Part shown: in pieces, positions 1 through 6,877 of the stretch
Numbering within the stretch: position 1 is the first letter of the stretch
Layout: each line of letters opens with the position of its first letter
Assembly (NCBI GenBank): GCA_002441205.1
Contig: DJVN01000049.1
Location: forward strand, 1,681-9,961
Length of the DNA: 8,281 nt
Origin: Syntrophaceae bacterium UBA6255
Lineage (GTDB): Bacteria > Desulfobacterota > Syntrophia > Syntrophales > Smithellaceae
Direction: 5' to 3'
Program-made: the position numbers and the translations under genes
The notes under the pieces: generated by a model
What the model was told of the DNA's origin: nothing
Seen by the model: the letters and a program-made list of their open reading frames with translations, nothing else
Database searches by the model: none

Positions 1-18
1 CGCGTTCAGGGGAACGCG
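1..18. repeat. Short palindrome at the left edge, possibly the end of a REP-like repeat
   Basis: CGCGTTC (1-7) and GAACGCG (12-18) are perfect inverted arms around the loop AGGG. The right arm is followed by CCCTACA (19-25). If the left arm continues outside the window with the matching TGTAGGG, the whole would be a longer palindrome of the kind dispersed in many bacterial genomes as REP or MITE-like repeats. Only the inner 7-bp stem is visible; the rest is inference because the window starts here. Confidence 0.35.
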
Positions 19-88
19 CCCTACAGAGGCTTTCTCCATGCCGCATCGATATCCTCTTTGTTTTAGAACCGGTATAATTGAATAAACA

Positions 89-117
89 AAAAAGCCGGCG
101 TTGATCTCCGGCTTTTT
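89..117. terminator. Bidirectional Rho-independent terminator
   Basis: AAAAAGCCGG (89-98) pairs with CCGGCTTTTT (108-117) around a 9-base loop. T-rich tracts follow the GC stem on both strands (CTTTTTGTTT on plus, CTTTTTTGTTT on minus). It lies 87 bases past the stop of the TauE-like gene, so it most likely ends the minus-strand murI-thyX-MFS-TauE transcript. It may also end a plus-strand gene lying to the left of the window. Confidence 0.87.
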
Positions 118-203
118 GTTTCTTTGTTAATTCAGAACTACAAAGGATTAATATTTTTAAAACTGAATAATTTGAGAAACAAGGATTGAACAAAGATTAT
201 TTT

Positions 204-974
204 TTATTCCACCGCTGATTTTTTGAAGTAACGCAATCCGACGAAAATCAGCATGGTGGCAAATATCAAGCGCAGGGTATTATCCGGGATTATGCTGGCA
301 AAATTCCCTCCTAAGAAGGTGCCGAAAACAATTCCGGGGATCAGACCCCAAAGGATTCCTTTTTCAATATTGCCCAGTTTCCAGTGGGTGAAGGCTCCGA
401 TAGCTCCCGCGGGAACCATGACTAAAAGCGATGTGCCCTGCGCCATATGCTGAGTGAATCCAGCAAGAATAACCATGACGGGAATCATTATTGTGCCGCC
501 GCCGACTCCCATAAGCCCTGAAAGAAATCCGGTGATTGCTCCTGTCATCAAAAAGATAATTATTTTTCCATAACCGGGAGCCGTGCTGATAAAACCGGGC
601 AGATACGGTTTTAAAAACAAAAGAACCGCACAGAAAATTAAAAATGCTCCGAAATATATTTTTAGTTTCTTTCCTGTAAGAGCATTGCAGTAACGCGCGC
701 CCAGCGGCGCGGTAATGACAGCCGTTACGGCGATAAGAGCGGCTGCGGTAAAATCAACGGAACCGTTTGCGGCGTAGGTGATTGCGCCGCCGATTCCCGT
801 AAAAACAAGCGCCACCAGAGAGGTGCCGTGAGCCTTGTGCTGGGTCAACTTCAATATCGCGACCATCAGCGGAATCATGATTAATCCGCCGCCGATACCG
901 AGAATTCCGCCGAAGGTCCCTGCGGTCAGTCCAATGAGTAAACTAGTGATTATAGTTGTTGTCAGTGGTGCCAC
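204..974 (-). CDS. TauE/SafE family membrane transporter (sulfite/anion exporter-like)
   Basis: A 256-residue, almost wholly hydrophobic inner-membrane protein with about eight predicted membrane segments, the usual size for TauE/SafE (formerly DUF81). It shows the family's internal duplication: G-I-G-G-G-L-I-M-I-P at residues 26-35 and G-V-G-G-G-T-I-M-I-P at 156-165, each followed about 15 residues later by GTSL (50-53 and 180-183). Characterised members move sulfite, sulfoacetate or related organosulfur anions, but the substrate cannot be read from sequence and no sulfur-metabolism gene is present here. The annotated start is GTG at 974, which overlaps the last 32 bases of the MFS gene. A strong Shine-Dalgarno sequence overlaps that GTG, so initiation a few codons later is possible. 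It is the last gene before the terminator at 89-117. The family call is firm; the function is not. Confidence 0.9.
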   Translation of the reverse strand: MAPLTTTIITSLLIGLTAGTFGGILGIGGGLIMIPLMVAILKLTQHKAHGTSLVALVFTGIGGAITYAANGSVDFTAAALIAVTAVITAPLGARYCNALTGKKLKIYFGAFLIFCAVLLFLKPYLPGFISTAPGYGKIIIFLMTGAITGFLSGLMGVGGGTIMIPVMVILAGFTQHMAQGTSLLVMVPAGAIGAFTHWKLGNIEKGILWGLIPGIVFGTFLGGNFASIIPDNTLRLIFATMLIFVGLRYFKKSAVE

Positions 975-2403
975 CTCCAGCAGGACCCGAAGGAGTCCTA
1001 TGTTTATGAAAGCGCCCTCCCGTGGGATTGTGCATTTTCCCTCTGGCCAGCGATGCGAAAATTCCCCCGCAGCAAATAATGCTCAGAATAAAAAATATCA
1101 GTTGGCTGCTTTCCAGAAAAAGATGTTGCGTGGCAACTGAAATAGGTTTGCTTCCCAGGATGACAGCAAACACCAGCATGGTGATGCCCATGCTGATCAT
1201 CTGCCCCATGAGCCGCATCGTGGCGAGCGTTGCCGAGGCGACGCCGTAATATCGTTTTTCGACGGCGCTCATGGTCGCGTTGACATTGGGTGTGGAAAAG
1301 AAGGCAAACCCGACGCCGAGCAAAACAAGACAAAATAAAACATAATTAATGCTTGTGCCGCCGTTGAGAAAAATCAGTTGTACAAGTCCGGTCACGGTGA
1401 TGCCCATGCCGATGGAAGCGATAATCTGCGGTTCAAAACGGTCGGAAAGTCTTCCGGCAAACGGAGAAATAAGCGCCTGCACGGCCGGCGCGGCAATGAG
1501 CGTTAATCCCGCCTGAAACGGCGTCAGCAGTTTAATGTTTTGCAAATAAAGACTGAGTAAAAAGGTAACGACAAAAGTGGCGCTGTAGTTAATCAAAGCG
1601 GCCAGATTGGAGAAAGCAAAAACCTTGTTATCCAGGAACAAACGAAGGTGGAGCAGGGGAAAGGGATGTTTTAACTGTTGAAAGACAAAACAAATCAGGC
1701 AAAGCACGCCGCCGCCGATAAGCAGGCCCGCGTTCCATCCGGGCAAAAGAGAAAATCCGTACATGATGGCGAAGAGTGCGATAGCGTAAAGCACGGAACC
1801 GGCGAAATCAAAAGGTTCCTTTTTCCTTTCGGATGCGTCTTTTTCCACCAACGCCGCGGTGATGAATATAATCATCACGCCGAGCAACGCCGTAAAAAGA
1901 AAAATGTATCTCCATCCCAGATACTGCGTGACCCATCCGCCGATAAACGGGCCGATGGTCAAGCCGACATAAACGGCGGTTATATTGATTCCCAGGAATC
2001 TGCCCCTTTCTCCGGCAGGGTAAGCTGAAATCAGCATTGCCGTTCCGGTGCTGAAAATCATTGCCCCGCCGATTCCCTGGATGGCGCGGGCGGCAATTAA
2101 GAAGGCTTGTGTTGGTGTCCATGTGCAAAGCAGGGAAGACACGGTGAAGATTGCCGCGCCATAGAGAAAAACAATGCGACGGCCGTGGATGTCGGCAAGT
2201 CTTCCCATGGGGATCAGTGTTATTGCCGCGGCTAAAATAAAAGAAGACGCCACCCAGCTTAAGCTAAGGGCATTCATGGATAATTCTTTGGCGATGGCGG
2301 GCAGGGCGACATTGATGGCCGAGCCCATAAAGGGCGTGAGAAAAGAGCTGAGAGTTGTAACGAGAAGGACGTATAATTGTTTGTTATTGGAGGCTATTGT
2401 CAT
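943..2403 (-). CDS. MFS transporter, DHA2 (EmrB/QacA-like, 14-TM) family
   Basis: A 486-residue inner-membrane protein with many hydrophobic segments, the length typical of 14-TM DHA2 proton antiporters rather than 12-TM MFS proteins. TM1 carries N-V-A-L-P (31-35), the usual DHA2 signature. The loop after TM2 has motif A, G-R-L-A-D-I-H-G-R-R (67-76). TM4 has the motif B pattern R-A-I-Q-G-I-G-G-A (106-114). TM5 has the antiporter motif C, G-L-T-I-G-P-F-I-G-G (147-156). Family members export drugs, dyes, bile salts or metabolites using the proton gradient; the substrate here is unknown. No EmrA-type membrane-fusion partner or TetR/MarR regulator is adjacent. The ATG follows the thyX stop by 15 bases and has no clear Shine-Dalgarno sequence, suggesting translational coupling to thyX. 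The last ~30 residues are hydrophilic and Gly/His-rich, and their coding sequence contains the ribosome site of the next gene. Confidence 0.92.
   Translation of the reverse strand: MTIASNNKQLYVLLVTTLSSFLTPFMGSAINVALPAIAKELSMNALSLSWVASSFILAAAITLIPMGRLADIHGRRIVFLYGAAIFTVSSLLCTWTPTQAFLIAARAIQGIGGAMIFSTGTAMLISAYPAGERGRFLGINITAVYVGLTIGPFIGGWVTQYLGWRYIFLFTALLGVMIIFITAALVEKDASERKKEPFDFAGSVLYAIALFAIMYGFSLLPGWNAGLLIGGGVLCLICFVFQQLKHPFPLLHLRLFLDNKVFAFSNLAALINYSATFVVTFLLSLYLQNIKLLTPFQAGLTLIAAPAVQALISPFAGRLSDRFEPQIIASIGMGITVTGLVQLIFLNGGTSINYVLFCLVLLGVGFAFFSTPNVNATMSAVEKRYYGVASATLATMRLMGQMISMGITMLVFAVILGSKPISVATQHLFLESSQLIFFILSIICCGGIFASLARGKMHNPTGGRFHKHRTPSGPAGGGTTDNNYNH
972..978 (-). promoter_or_regulatory. 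Shine-Dalgarno sequence for the TauE-like gene, overlapping the GTG start
   Basis: On the minus strand this reads GGAGGTG, a near-perfect anti-16S match lying inside the 3' end of the MFS gene, where it encodes a Gly-Gly-Gly run. The GTG used as the start (974-972) is part of the motif itself. The in-frame CTG at 965-963 lies 6 bases after the motif, a normal spacing, so the true start may be there. Confidence 0.5.
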
Positions 2404-2418
2404 TGAAGGATTAAACGT

Positions 2419-3882
2419 CTAATCATTTGAAGGAAAATGTTTTTTAAAAAGTACAGGGAAGTGATTCTTACCGCAAGCCATCATTAGTGTAATAGGCATC
2501 ACTTTTCTAGCCTGACTAAGCATTTTCCCGGTTAAATCACGGATATCCCACTGCGCATGCTGATCTGCGCGTAGACGCGCCAGATGATACATTTCGCGGG
2601 CGTTGAGTTTCATCAAGACCCGTTTGCGGTGGGCGTTGGTCAAAACGTAAGCGGCGGCCTGAGGTAATTTTTTTCTGATTTGTTCATAAGCGTTTTGCGT
2701 AAGTTGAATGATTTCCATGAAATGCTTCTGCTCTCCGATGGCTTTAATGGAAGGCGGCAGCGTTAATCCTAATTGAGGACTGTATTGTTGAGCAATGATC
2801 GTGGACATACGGTGTCTTTTAAGTTGAGCAAAGCAACTGGAGCTTAAGACAAGCTCAAATTGAAGATCGACATTTTCCATCTCCCGTAAAACAGCATCAT
2901 GTGATTGTAAATTTCCAAAAGCCGTTTTGAAAAGAGTTCTTTTTGTTCGCGGATCCAGCTTGCCGGCTGTCGTCAAGCACTTAGAATAACTGATGTCCGA
3001 TGATGAAAACAGCAAAGCAGCGGTAATTTTGTTATCAGCAGCGGCAGAATATGAGGTAAGTTTTACGGTGACAAGTTTTTTGATGCAGGTCGGTTCTTTC
3101 AGTAAATCGTCGGCCAGCCGTCGCAGATTTTGTCTGGTTAACTTGTCGTAATCTGTGGCTTTTGTATAGCGAATCAGAGATGGCGCAATTTCCTTGGTCG
3201 CCGCGAACAATTTTTCGCTGTAATCGTTTGCTTCAGCAAGAGGCAGTGCGGCAAGACGTCTGAGCATCAATTCCAGATTACGGGCGTTAATGGTCATACC
3301 CAATTGGGTTTGTGTGGCCATGGATATGACGTAGCGTGCGTCTTCCTTGGCCCATCCTTCCAGCATGGATTTATTGGCCGGGTCTACCGCCAGAGATTTA
3401 TGTTTCTCAAAAATATAAGGTCGTAGCTTTTCGTAAAGCTCGTGATAATAGTCATTTTGTGCGTCAATTGTTGAGGTAAATAAGTCAGTCAGATTTGCCT
3501 GCCTGATCTCTTCGGGGATAACAAAATCTTTGTTGAAAAGAACGTAGCGCTGTGATTTTTCGGTAAATGAACACAAACGAAACTTTTCAATTTCTTCAAC
3601 CAGAAAACGGGATACGCCGATGACGTCAATATTGAAAACGGCATGTTCCGCAACGGAGCTGTGGCCCATTTCAAAAACGATATTGCGGTTGGATTGGCGT
3701 GCCTTGTCCACTTCTTCGCGAGCGATTTCGCGCAGTTCATTTACGGGCTTGGGACTGCGGCTGATGCGTGCATAGGCCGCGGAAATTGTTTCAGGTGTTA
3801 AATCCTTTTGAAATCCACTTTTTTCTTTAAGGGTATGGATAATATCGTAATCCAAATTATAGCCGGCAAGAAGGATTTTCAT
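2419..3882 (-). CDS. thyX: FAD-dependent thymidylate synthase, tandem (double-domain) ThyX
   Basis: Flavin-dependent thymidylate synthases convert dUMP to dTMP using methylenetetrahydrofolate, NADPH and FAD in the cytoplasm. Classic ThyX is about 220-250 residues and forms a homotetramer; this protein has 487 and contains two ThyX-like halves. Half 1 (about 1-245) has H-S-S-V-A-E-H (74-80), then K-F-R (100-102) with C-S-F-T-E-K-S-Q-R-Y (104-113), and N-A-R (199-201). Half 2 (about 270-487) has R-H-R (356-358) with an altered continuation ending Q-Q-Y-S (365-368), then N-A-R-E-M-Y-H-L-A-R-L-R (427-438) and A-Q-W-D-I-R (443-448), a good match to the ThyX C-terminal region. Against the consensus RHR-x7-S, half 1 has lost the first R and H, while half 2 keeps RHR but lacks the E and the spaced S. 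The ATG starts 3 bases after the murI stop, with GGTGAG upstream as ribosome site. Family assignment is firm; activity is likely but unproven. Confidence 0.88.
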   Translation of the reverse strand: MKILLAGYNLDYDIIHTLKEKSGFQKDLTPETISAAYARISRSPKPVNELREIAREEVDKARQSNRNIVFEMGHSSVAEHAVFNIDVIGVSRFLVEEIEKFRLCSFTEKSQRYVLFNKDFVIPEEIRQANLTDLFTSTIDAQNDYYHELYEKLRPYIFEKHKSLAVDPANKSMLEGWAKEDARYVISMATQTQLGMTINARNLELMLRRLAALPLAEANDYSEKLFAATKEIAPSLIRYTKATDYDKLTRQNLRRLADDLLKEPTCIKKLVTVKLTSYSAAADNKITAALLFSSSDISYSKCLTTAGKLDPRTKRTLFKTAFGNLQSHDAVLREMENVDLQFELVLSSSCFAQLKRHRMSTIIAQQYSPQLGLTLPPSIKAIGEQKHFMEIIQLTQNAYEQIRKKLPQAAAYVLTNAHRKRVLMKLNAREMYHLARLRADQHAQWDIRDLTGKMLSQARKVMPITLMMACGKNHFPVLFKKHFPSND

Positions 3883-3885
3883 GGC

Positions 3886-4734
3886 TTAAAGACTCACCAG
3901 TTCAACACGGCTAAACGTGCGCCCCAAAAAGCGTTCACCGATGGTTTGAAAGCGATATGGTAAATCACTAACATAGAAAATATACTCCGGCAGTGATTCG
4001 TCTTTGTTTGATATGTTTTGTTTATGAATCAAATCAGTTGCAATGTCAGCCATGGCTTCCGCAGAATCAATCAACCTGACATCTTTTCCCATGATATCCT
4101 GAAGCAATGGTTTTAACAATGGATAATGTGTACAGCCTAGCACCAGCGTATCAATATGTTCGGCAATGACGGATTTTAAATATTCCTGGGCGATCAGTTT
4201 TGTTGCCGGATGATCAAACCATCCTTCTTCCACTAAGGGCACAAAGAGAGGACAGGCTTGAGAAAAAACCTTAGTCTCTTTATCAAGCAGATGAATGGCA
4301 CGGGCATATGCGTTGCTGTTGATTGTAGCCGGTGTCCCTATGACCCCGATAGATTTACTTTTTGTTGTTTGTATGGCAAGACGGGCACTGGCATCAATAA
4401 CTTCCAGCACGGGAATTTGTTCGACAATTTTTTCGTAAGCCACTGCCGCCACGGTAACGTGAGAACAATCAATGATGGTCTGATGGGCGACGGCTGCCAT
4501 GGTATTGCAAGCGACAATCAGCAATTTTACGTCTTTCTTAATGAGAAAATCTGTAATTTGTGCGGCGTAACGATTAATCGTATCCACTGATTTTATACCA
4601 TAAGGCACACGCGCAGTGTCACCAAAATAAACGATGTTTTCAAAAGGCAGACGTTCCATGAGCGAACGCACGACTGTCAGACCTCCAATACCGGAATCGA
4701 ATACGCCTATGGGACGATTTGTTTTACTGTTCAT
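3886..4734 (-). CDS. murI: Glutamate racemase
   Basis: Cofactor-independent racemase interconverting L- and D-glutamate, supplying D-Glu for peptidoglycan in the cytoplasm. From the ATG at 4734 the protein has 282 residues, within the family range. The N-terminal I-G-V-F-D-S-G-I-G-G-L contains the general Asp (residue 13). The two catalytic cysteines are in V-A-C-N-T (Cys76) and L-G-C-T-H-Y-P (Cys201, with His203 beside it), and G-D-T-A-R-V-P-Y-G is the usual substrate loop. I prefer 4734 over the upstream in-frame ATG at 4806 because family members start a few residues before the I-G-V-F-D-S-G motif, and the extra 24 residues look unlike the family and are encoded in very AT-rich DNA. The ribosome site is weak with either start. 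The segment between Cys76 and the I-P-V strand seems about a dozen residues longer than in well-known MurI proteins. It is first in the likely operon; I find no confident promoter in 4735-4967. Confidence 0.93.
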   Translation of the reverse strand: MNSKTNRPIGVFDSGIGGLTVVRSLMERLPFENIVYFGDTARVPYGIKSVDTINRYAAQITDFLIKKDVKLLIVACNTMAAVAHQTIIDCSHVTVAAVAYEKIVEQIPVLEVIDASARLAIQTTKSKSIGVIGTPATINSNAYARAIHLLDKETKVFSQACPLFVPLVEEGWFDHPATKLIAQEYLKSVIAEHIDTLVLGCTHYPLLKPLLQDIMGKDVRLIDSAEAMADIATDLIHKQNISNKDESLPEYIFYVSDLPYRFQTIGERFLGRTFSRVELVSL

Positions 4735-4967
4735 ATTTATTCTTTTTGTTTTTAATTTTAAAAAATAAATTGTTTCACGCGTTAAAGTGAGGAAAGTATT
4801 TATCATAACTCATAAAAATATAGCAAGATTTCTTGTGAGTTTTTTTGAAAGAGTTAAAATAATCAAAATAAAAAGAAGTTTATCCTCGGATCAACCAAAT
4901 TTATTAAAATGGATGTAATGCGGTGGCAGGATATTTATAAAACAAGTAAAATTGTCAGGATTGTAGT

Positions 4968-5055
4968 TGGTGCCTGGGGCGGGAATTGAACCCGCACAGC
5001 CTCAAGGACCGAGGGATTTTAAGTCCCTTGCGTCTACCAGTTCCGCCACCCAGGC
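4968..5055 (-). tRNA. tRNA-Leu (anticodon UAA), CCA encoded
   Basis: The acceptor stem GCCTGGG (5055-5049) pairs with CCCAGGC (4978-4972), followed by discriminator A (4971) and an encoded CCA (4970-4968). The anticodon arm is AGGGA / CTTAAAA / TCCCT, with anticodon TAA at 5021-5019. The T arm has GGTTCAATTCC. A long variable arm (CGGTCCTTGAGGCTG region) marks a class II tRNA, as expected for leucine. Length is 88 bases with CCA. It reads UUA codons (and UUG by wobble). It has its own promoter just upstream and lies about 230 bases ahead of murI on the same strand; no clear terminator separates them, so read-through into murI is possible. Confidence 0.97.
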
Positions 5056-5086
5056 ATAGGAAATACGAATGCGAAAAGCGACTAGG

Positions 5087-5115
5087 CTTATATTATTTTT
5101 GAAATTTACTGTCAA
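5087..5115 (-). promoter_or_regulatory. Sigma70-type promoter of tRNA-Leu
   Basis: On the minus strand the -35 is TTGACA (5115-5110), a perfect match. After a 17-base spacer comes the -10, TATAAG (5092-5087), five of six. Transcription would start near 5080, about 25 bases before the mature tRNA 5' end at 5055. Position, spacing and strength fit a stable-RNA promoter. Confidence 0.85.
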
Positions 5116-5268
5116 GGAATTGATGCAATCAGTAAACGGTATTAAAAAAAATAGAATTAGATGGAAATGAAGTCCGCTGAAAAAAGGTTAAAAACGTTTT
5201 CTATGGGGGGGTGCTAATGCGGGTATCAAGTAATTCCTATCAGACAAAAATATAATATAAATGCAAAC

Positions 5269-5333
5269 GCTTATGAAGCTTATAATATTTTATTGACAAA
5301 AAATGGCTAGAAGTTATATTAAACGTCATAAGC
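5269..5333. repeat. 8-bp inverted repeat flanking the htrA promoter
   Basis: GCTTATGA (5269-5276) and TCATAAGC (5326-5333) are exact inverted copies, 57 bases centre to centre, with the -35 and -10 of htrA between them. A third copy of GCTTAT follows the first directly (5278-5283). The arrangement could hold paired operator half-sites, but an 8-bp match in AT-rich DNA may be chance. Confidence 0.3.
5293..5320 (+). promoter_or_regulatory. htrA: Sigma70-type promoter of htrA
   Basis: The -35 is TTGACA (5293-5298), a perfect match, and the -10 is TATATT (5315-5320), five of six, with a 16-base spacer. The start would fall near 5327, giving a leader of about 75 bases. No recognisable sigmaE (GAACTT/TCTGA) or sigma32 promoter was seen, so housekeeping expression is the simplest reading. 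Confidence 0.7.
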
Positions 5334-5381
5334 CAATAAAATTATACAATTTAGCGGAATAAATAATTTACTAATGATAAC

Positions 5382-5387
5382 GGAGGT
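5382..5387 (+). promoter_or_regulatory. htrA: Ribosome binding site of htrA, long spacing
   Basis: GGAGGT is a strong Shine-Dalgarno match but ends 13 bases before the ATG at 5401, longer than the usual 5-9. An in-frame TAG at 5392-5394 rules out an upstream ATG extension; only an ATA at 5395 would be closer. The ATG at 5401 remains the best start because the basic n-region of the signal sequence begins there. Confidence 0.65.
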
Positions 5388-5400
5388 TTAATAGATAAAA

Positions 5401-6861
5401 ATGAAAAATAAAAACAGAAAAACATTCTTTATGTTCTTAATGGCGTTTTTAATCGCCTTTTTCATTGTATCTTTTGTGGAAGTTCTAAGATCGTCACTTT
5501 CATCTTCGGGAGCACCGGAAATCCCTGCTGCTTCAGCGCTTGAGAGCATTACTCCGGGTTCTTTTTCTGACTTGGCTGAAAGAGTTAAGCCGGCGGTCGT
5601 TAATATAAGTACGACAAAAATATATAAAGGGCGAAGTTTGGGTAATCCTTTTGGACGATCTCCTTTTCACAATTACTTTGGAGATGAATTCTTCAACAGA
5701 TTTTTTGGTGATATTCCTCAGCATGATCTGAAACAGCGTAGCCTGGGGTCTGGTTTTGTTATCAGTAATGATGGATATATTTTCACCAACAATCATGTTG
5801 TTGAAAATACTGAAAAAATTCTTGTAAAAATATCTGATGGCAAAGAATATGAAGCAAAAATTATCGGTACGGATGCCAAAACGGATCTTGCTTTAATAAA
5901 AATCAAACCTGATAATGGTTTGCCAACGGTAGAAATTGGAGATTCTGATAATGTAAAAGTCGGAGAATGGGTAATTGCTATAGGCAATCCATTTGGCCTG
6001 GAACAAACGGTAACGGCTGGCATTGTTAGTGCCAAGGGACGTGTTATTGGTGCGGGCGCTTACGACAATTTTATTCAAACGGACGCTTCCATTAATCCCG
6101 GCAATAGCGGAGGGCCTTTGTTTAATATGTCTGGAAAAGTTATTGGCATCAATACGGCAATTGTGGCCCAGGGCCAAGGTATTGGTTTTGCGATACCCAT
6201 TAATATGGCCAAGAGCATTTTGGATGATTTAAAAACTAAAGGCAAGGTTACGCGTGGATGGCTGGGCGTATCAATACAGAATATCTCTGATGAAATAGCA
6301 AAAAGCATGAATTATAAAAACAAGAGCGGTGTTTTAGTTACCGATGTATTTAAAGGAGATCCGGCAGACAAGGCAGGTATAAAAGTTGGTGATATTATTA
6401 CAGAAATTAACGGCAAGGTTGTAAAAGATACCCATGAATTATTGCTAATAACAGCCGCTTTACGTGTAGGAGAAAAGGCTAACATAAAAGTCGTGCGTGA
6501 CAGTAAAGAAATTTTCTTTCAAATTGTAGTAGCGGAACGTAAAGATAAGCCTGAAATAGCTTTGGCTCAAAAGTCTGGCGGATATTTTGGTCTCCAAGTT
6601 CAAGAAATAACGAAAGACCTTGCTAAACAACTTGGAATTTCTCAAAACGGCGGTGTAATAGTTACTGAAGTGGAAGAGGGGAGTCCGGCTGATAATGTTG
6701 GAATTCAATCCAATGATATCATTATTCAGGTAAATAAAGTTAAAATCCTTTCCTTAAAACAATACTCGGCAGAAATGGCAAAGGCTGCAGAAAAGAAAAA
6801 CGTGATTCTTTTGGTCAAACGGGGTAATGTTAATTTCTTTGTCGGTCTGAACATGGATTAG
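5401..6861 (+). CDS. htrA: HtrA/DegP-like periplasmic serine endoprotease (Do family, two PDZ domains)
   Basis: ATP-independent periplasmic protease/chaperone that degrades or refolds misfolded envelope proteins. Of 486 residues, 1-30 form a basic n-region (K-N-K-N-R-K) and a hydrophobic stretch (about 9-27) that is a signal peptide or membrane anchor; no clear A-x-A cleavage site is visible. The trypsin-like domain spans about 55-280. The catalytic triad is visible: His132 in T-N-N-H-V-V, Asp162 in K-T-D-L-A-L, and Ser236 in G-N-S-G-G-P-L. A Phe-rich stretch with F-F-N-R-F-F-G-D (97-104) occupies the LA-loop position. Two PDZ domains follow: PDZ1 about 285-380 (binding loop near G-W-L-G-V, 286-290) and PDZ2 about 393-482 (near Y-F-G-L, 395-398). 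Two PDZ domains argue for DegP/DegQ/MucD rather than single-PDZ DegS. It stands alone, divergent from tRNA-Leu and convergent with the acyl-CoA synthetase gene. The choice between DegP and DegQ cannot be made from sequence. Confidence 0.95.
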   Translation: MKNKNRKTFFMFLMAFLIAFFIVSFVEVLRSSLSSSGAPEIPAASALESITPGSFSDLAERVKPAVVNISTTKIYKGRSLGNPFGRSPFHNYFGDEFFNRFFGDIPQHDLKQRSLGSGFVISNDGYIFTNNHVVENTEKILVKISDGKEYEAKIIGTDAKTDLALIKIKPDNGLPTVEIGDSDNVKVGEWVIAIGNPFGLEQTVTAGIVSAKGRVIGAGAYDNFIQTDASINPGNSGGPLFNMSGKVIGINTAIVAQGQGIGFAIPINMAKSILDDLKTKGKVTRGWLGVSIQNISDEIAKSMNYKNKSGVLVTDVFKGDPADKAGIKVGDIITEINGKVVKDTHELLLITAALRVGEKANIKVVRDSKEIFFQIVVAERKDKPEIALAQKSGGYFGLQVQEITKDLAKQLGISQNGGVIVTEVEEGSPADNVGIQSNDIIIQVNKVKILSLKQYSAEMAKAAEKKNVILLVKRGNVNFFVGLNMD

Positions 6862-6877
6862 ATTCTCCATTCAATTA

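Larger units (their letters stand above)
5056..5400. other. Intergenic region between tRNA-Leu and htrA
   Basis: 345 AT-rich bases with divergent promoters: the tRNA promoter (5087-5115, minus) and the htrA promoter (5293-5320, plus). Between them I see a run of seven G (5205-5211), the 10-bp palindrome AAAACGTTTT (5191-5200) and several TATAAT-like strings (for example 5251-5256 and 5281-5286) without good -35 partners. No open frame here has a convincing ribosome site or recognisable product, and no structured RNA was recognised. Confidence 0.6.

Noticed and set aside
2..85. Open reading frame entering from the left edge and ending at TAA 83-85
   Set aside because: Too short to recognise, overlaps the palindrome, and other frames are also open; it cannot be supported as a gene end.
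1678..2028. 116-codon open frame on the plus strand, antisense to the MFS gene
   Set aside because: It lies wholly inside a well-supported transporter gene, has a hydrophilic low-complexity product and no recognisable domain.
4258..4590. 110-codon plus-strand open frame inside murI
   Set aside because: Antisense to the conserved racemase core, with no family resemblance and no promoter or ribosome site.
4735..4806. 24-residue N-terminal extension of murI from the ATG at 4806
   Set aside because: It lies ahead of the normal family start, is encoded in AT-rich leader-like DNA and has no better ribosome site than the ATG at 4734.
4807..4846. Hairpin AACTCA...TGAGTT with inner CAAGA/TCTTG followed by seven T on the plus strand
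   Set aside because: It resembles a weak plus-strand terminator, but the stem has an 11-base one-sided bulge and no plus-strand gene ends here.
5161..5217. 18-codon open frame in the tRNA-htrA gap, ending in the G7 tract
   Set aside because: No ribosome site, no promoter at the right distance and no recognisable peptide; likely chance in noncoding DNA.
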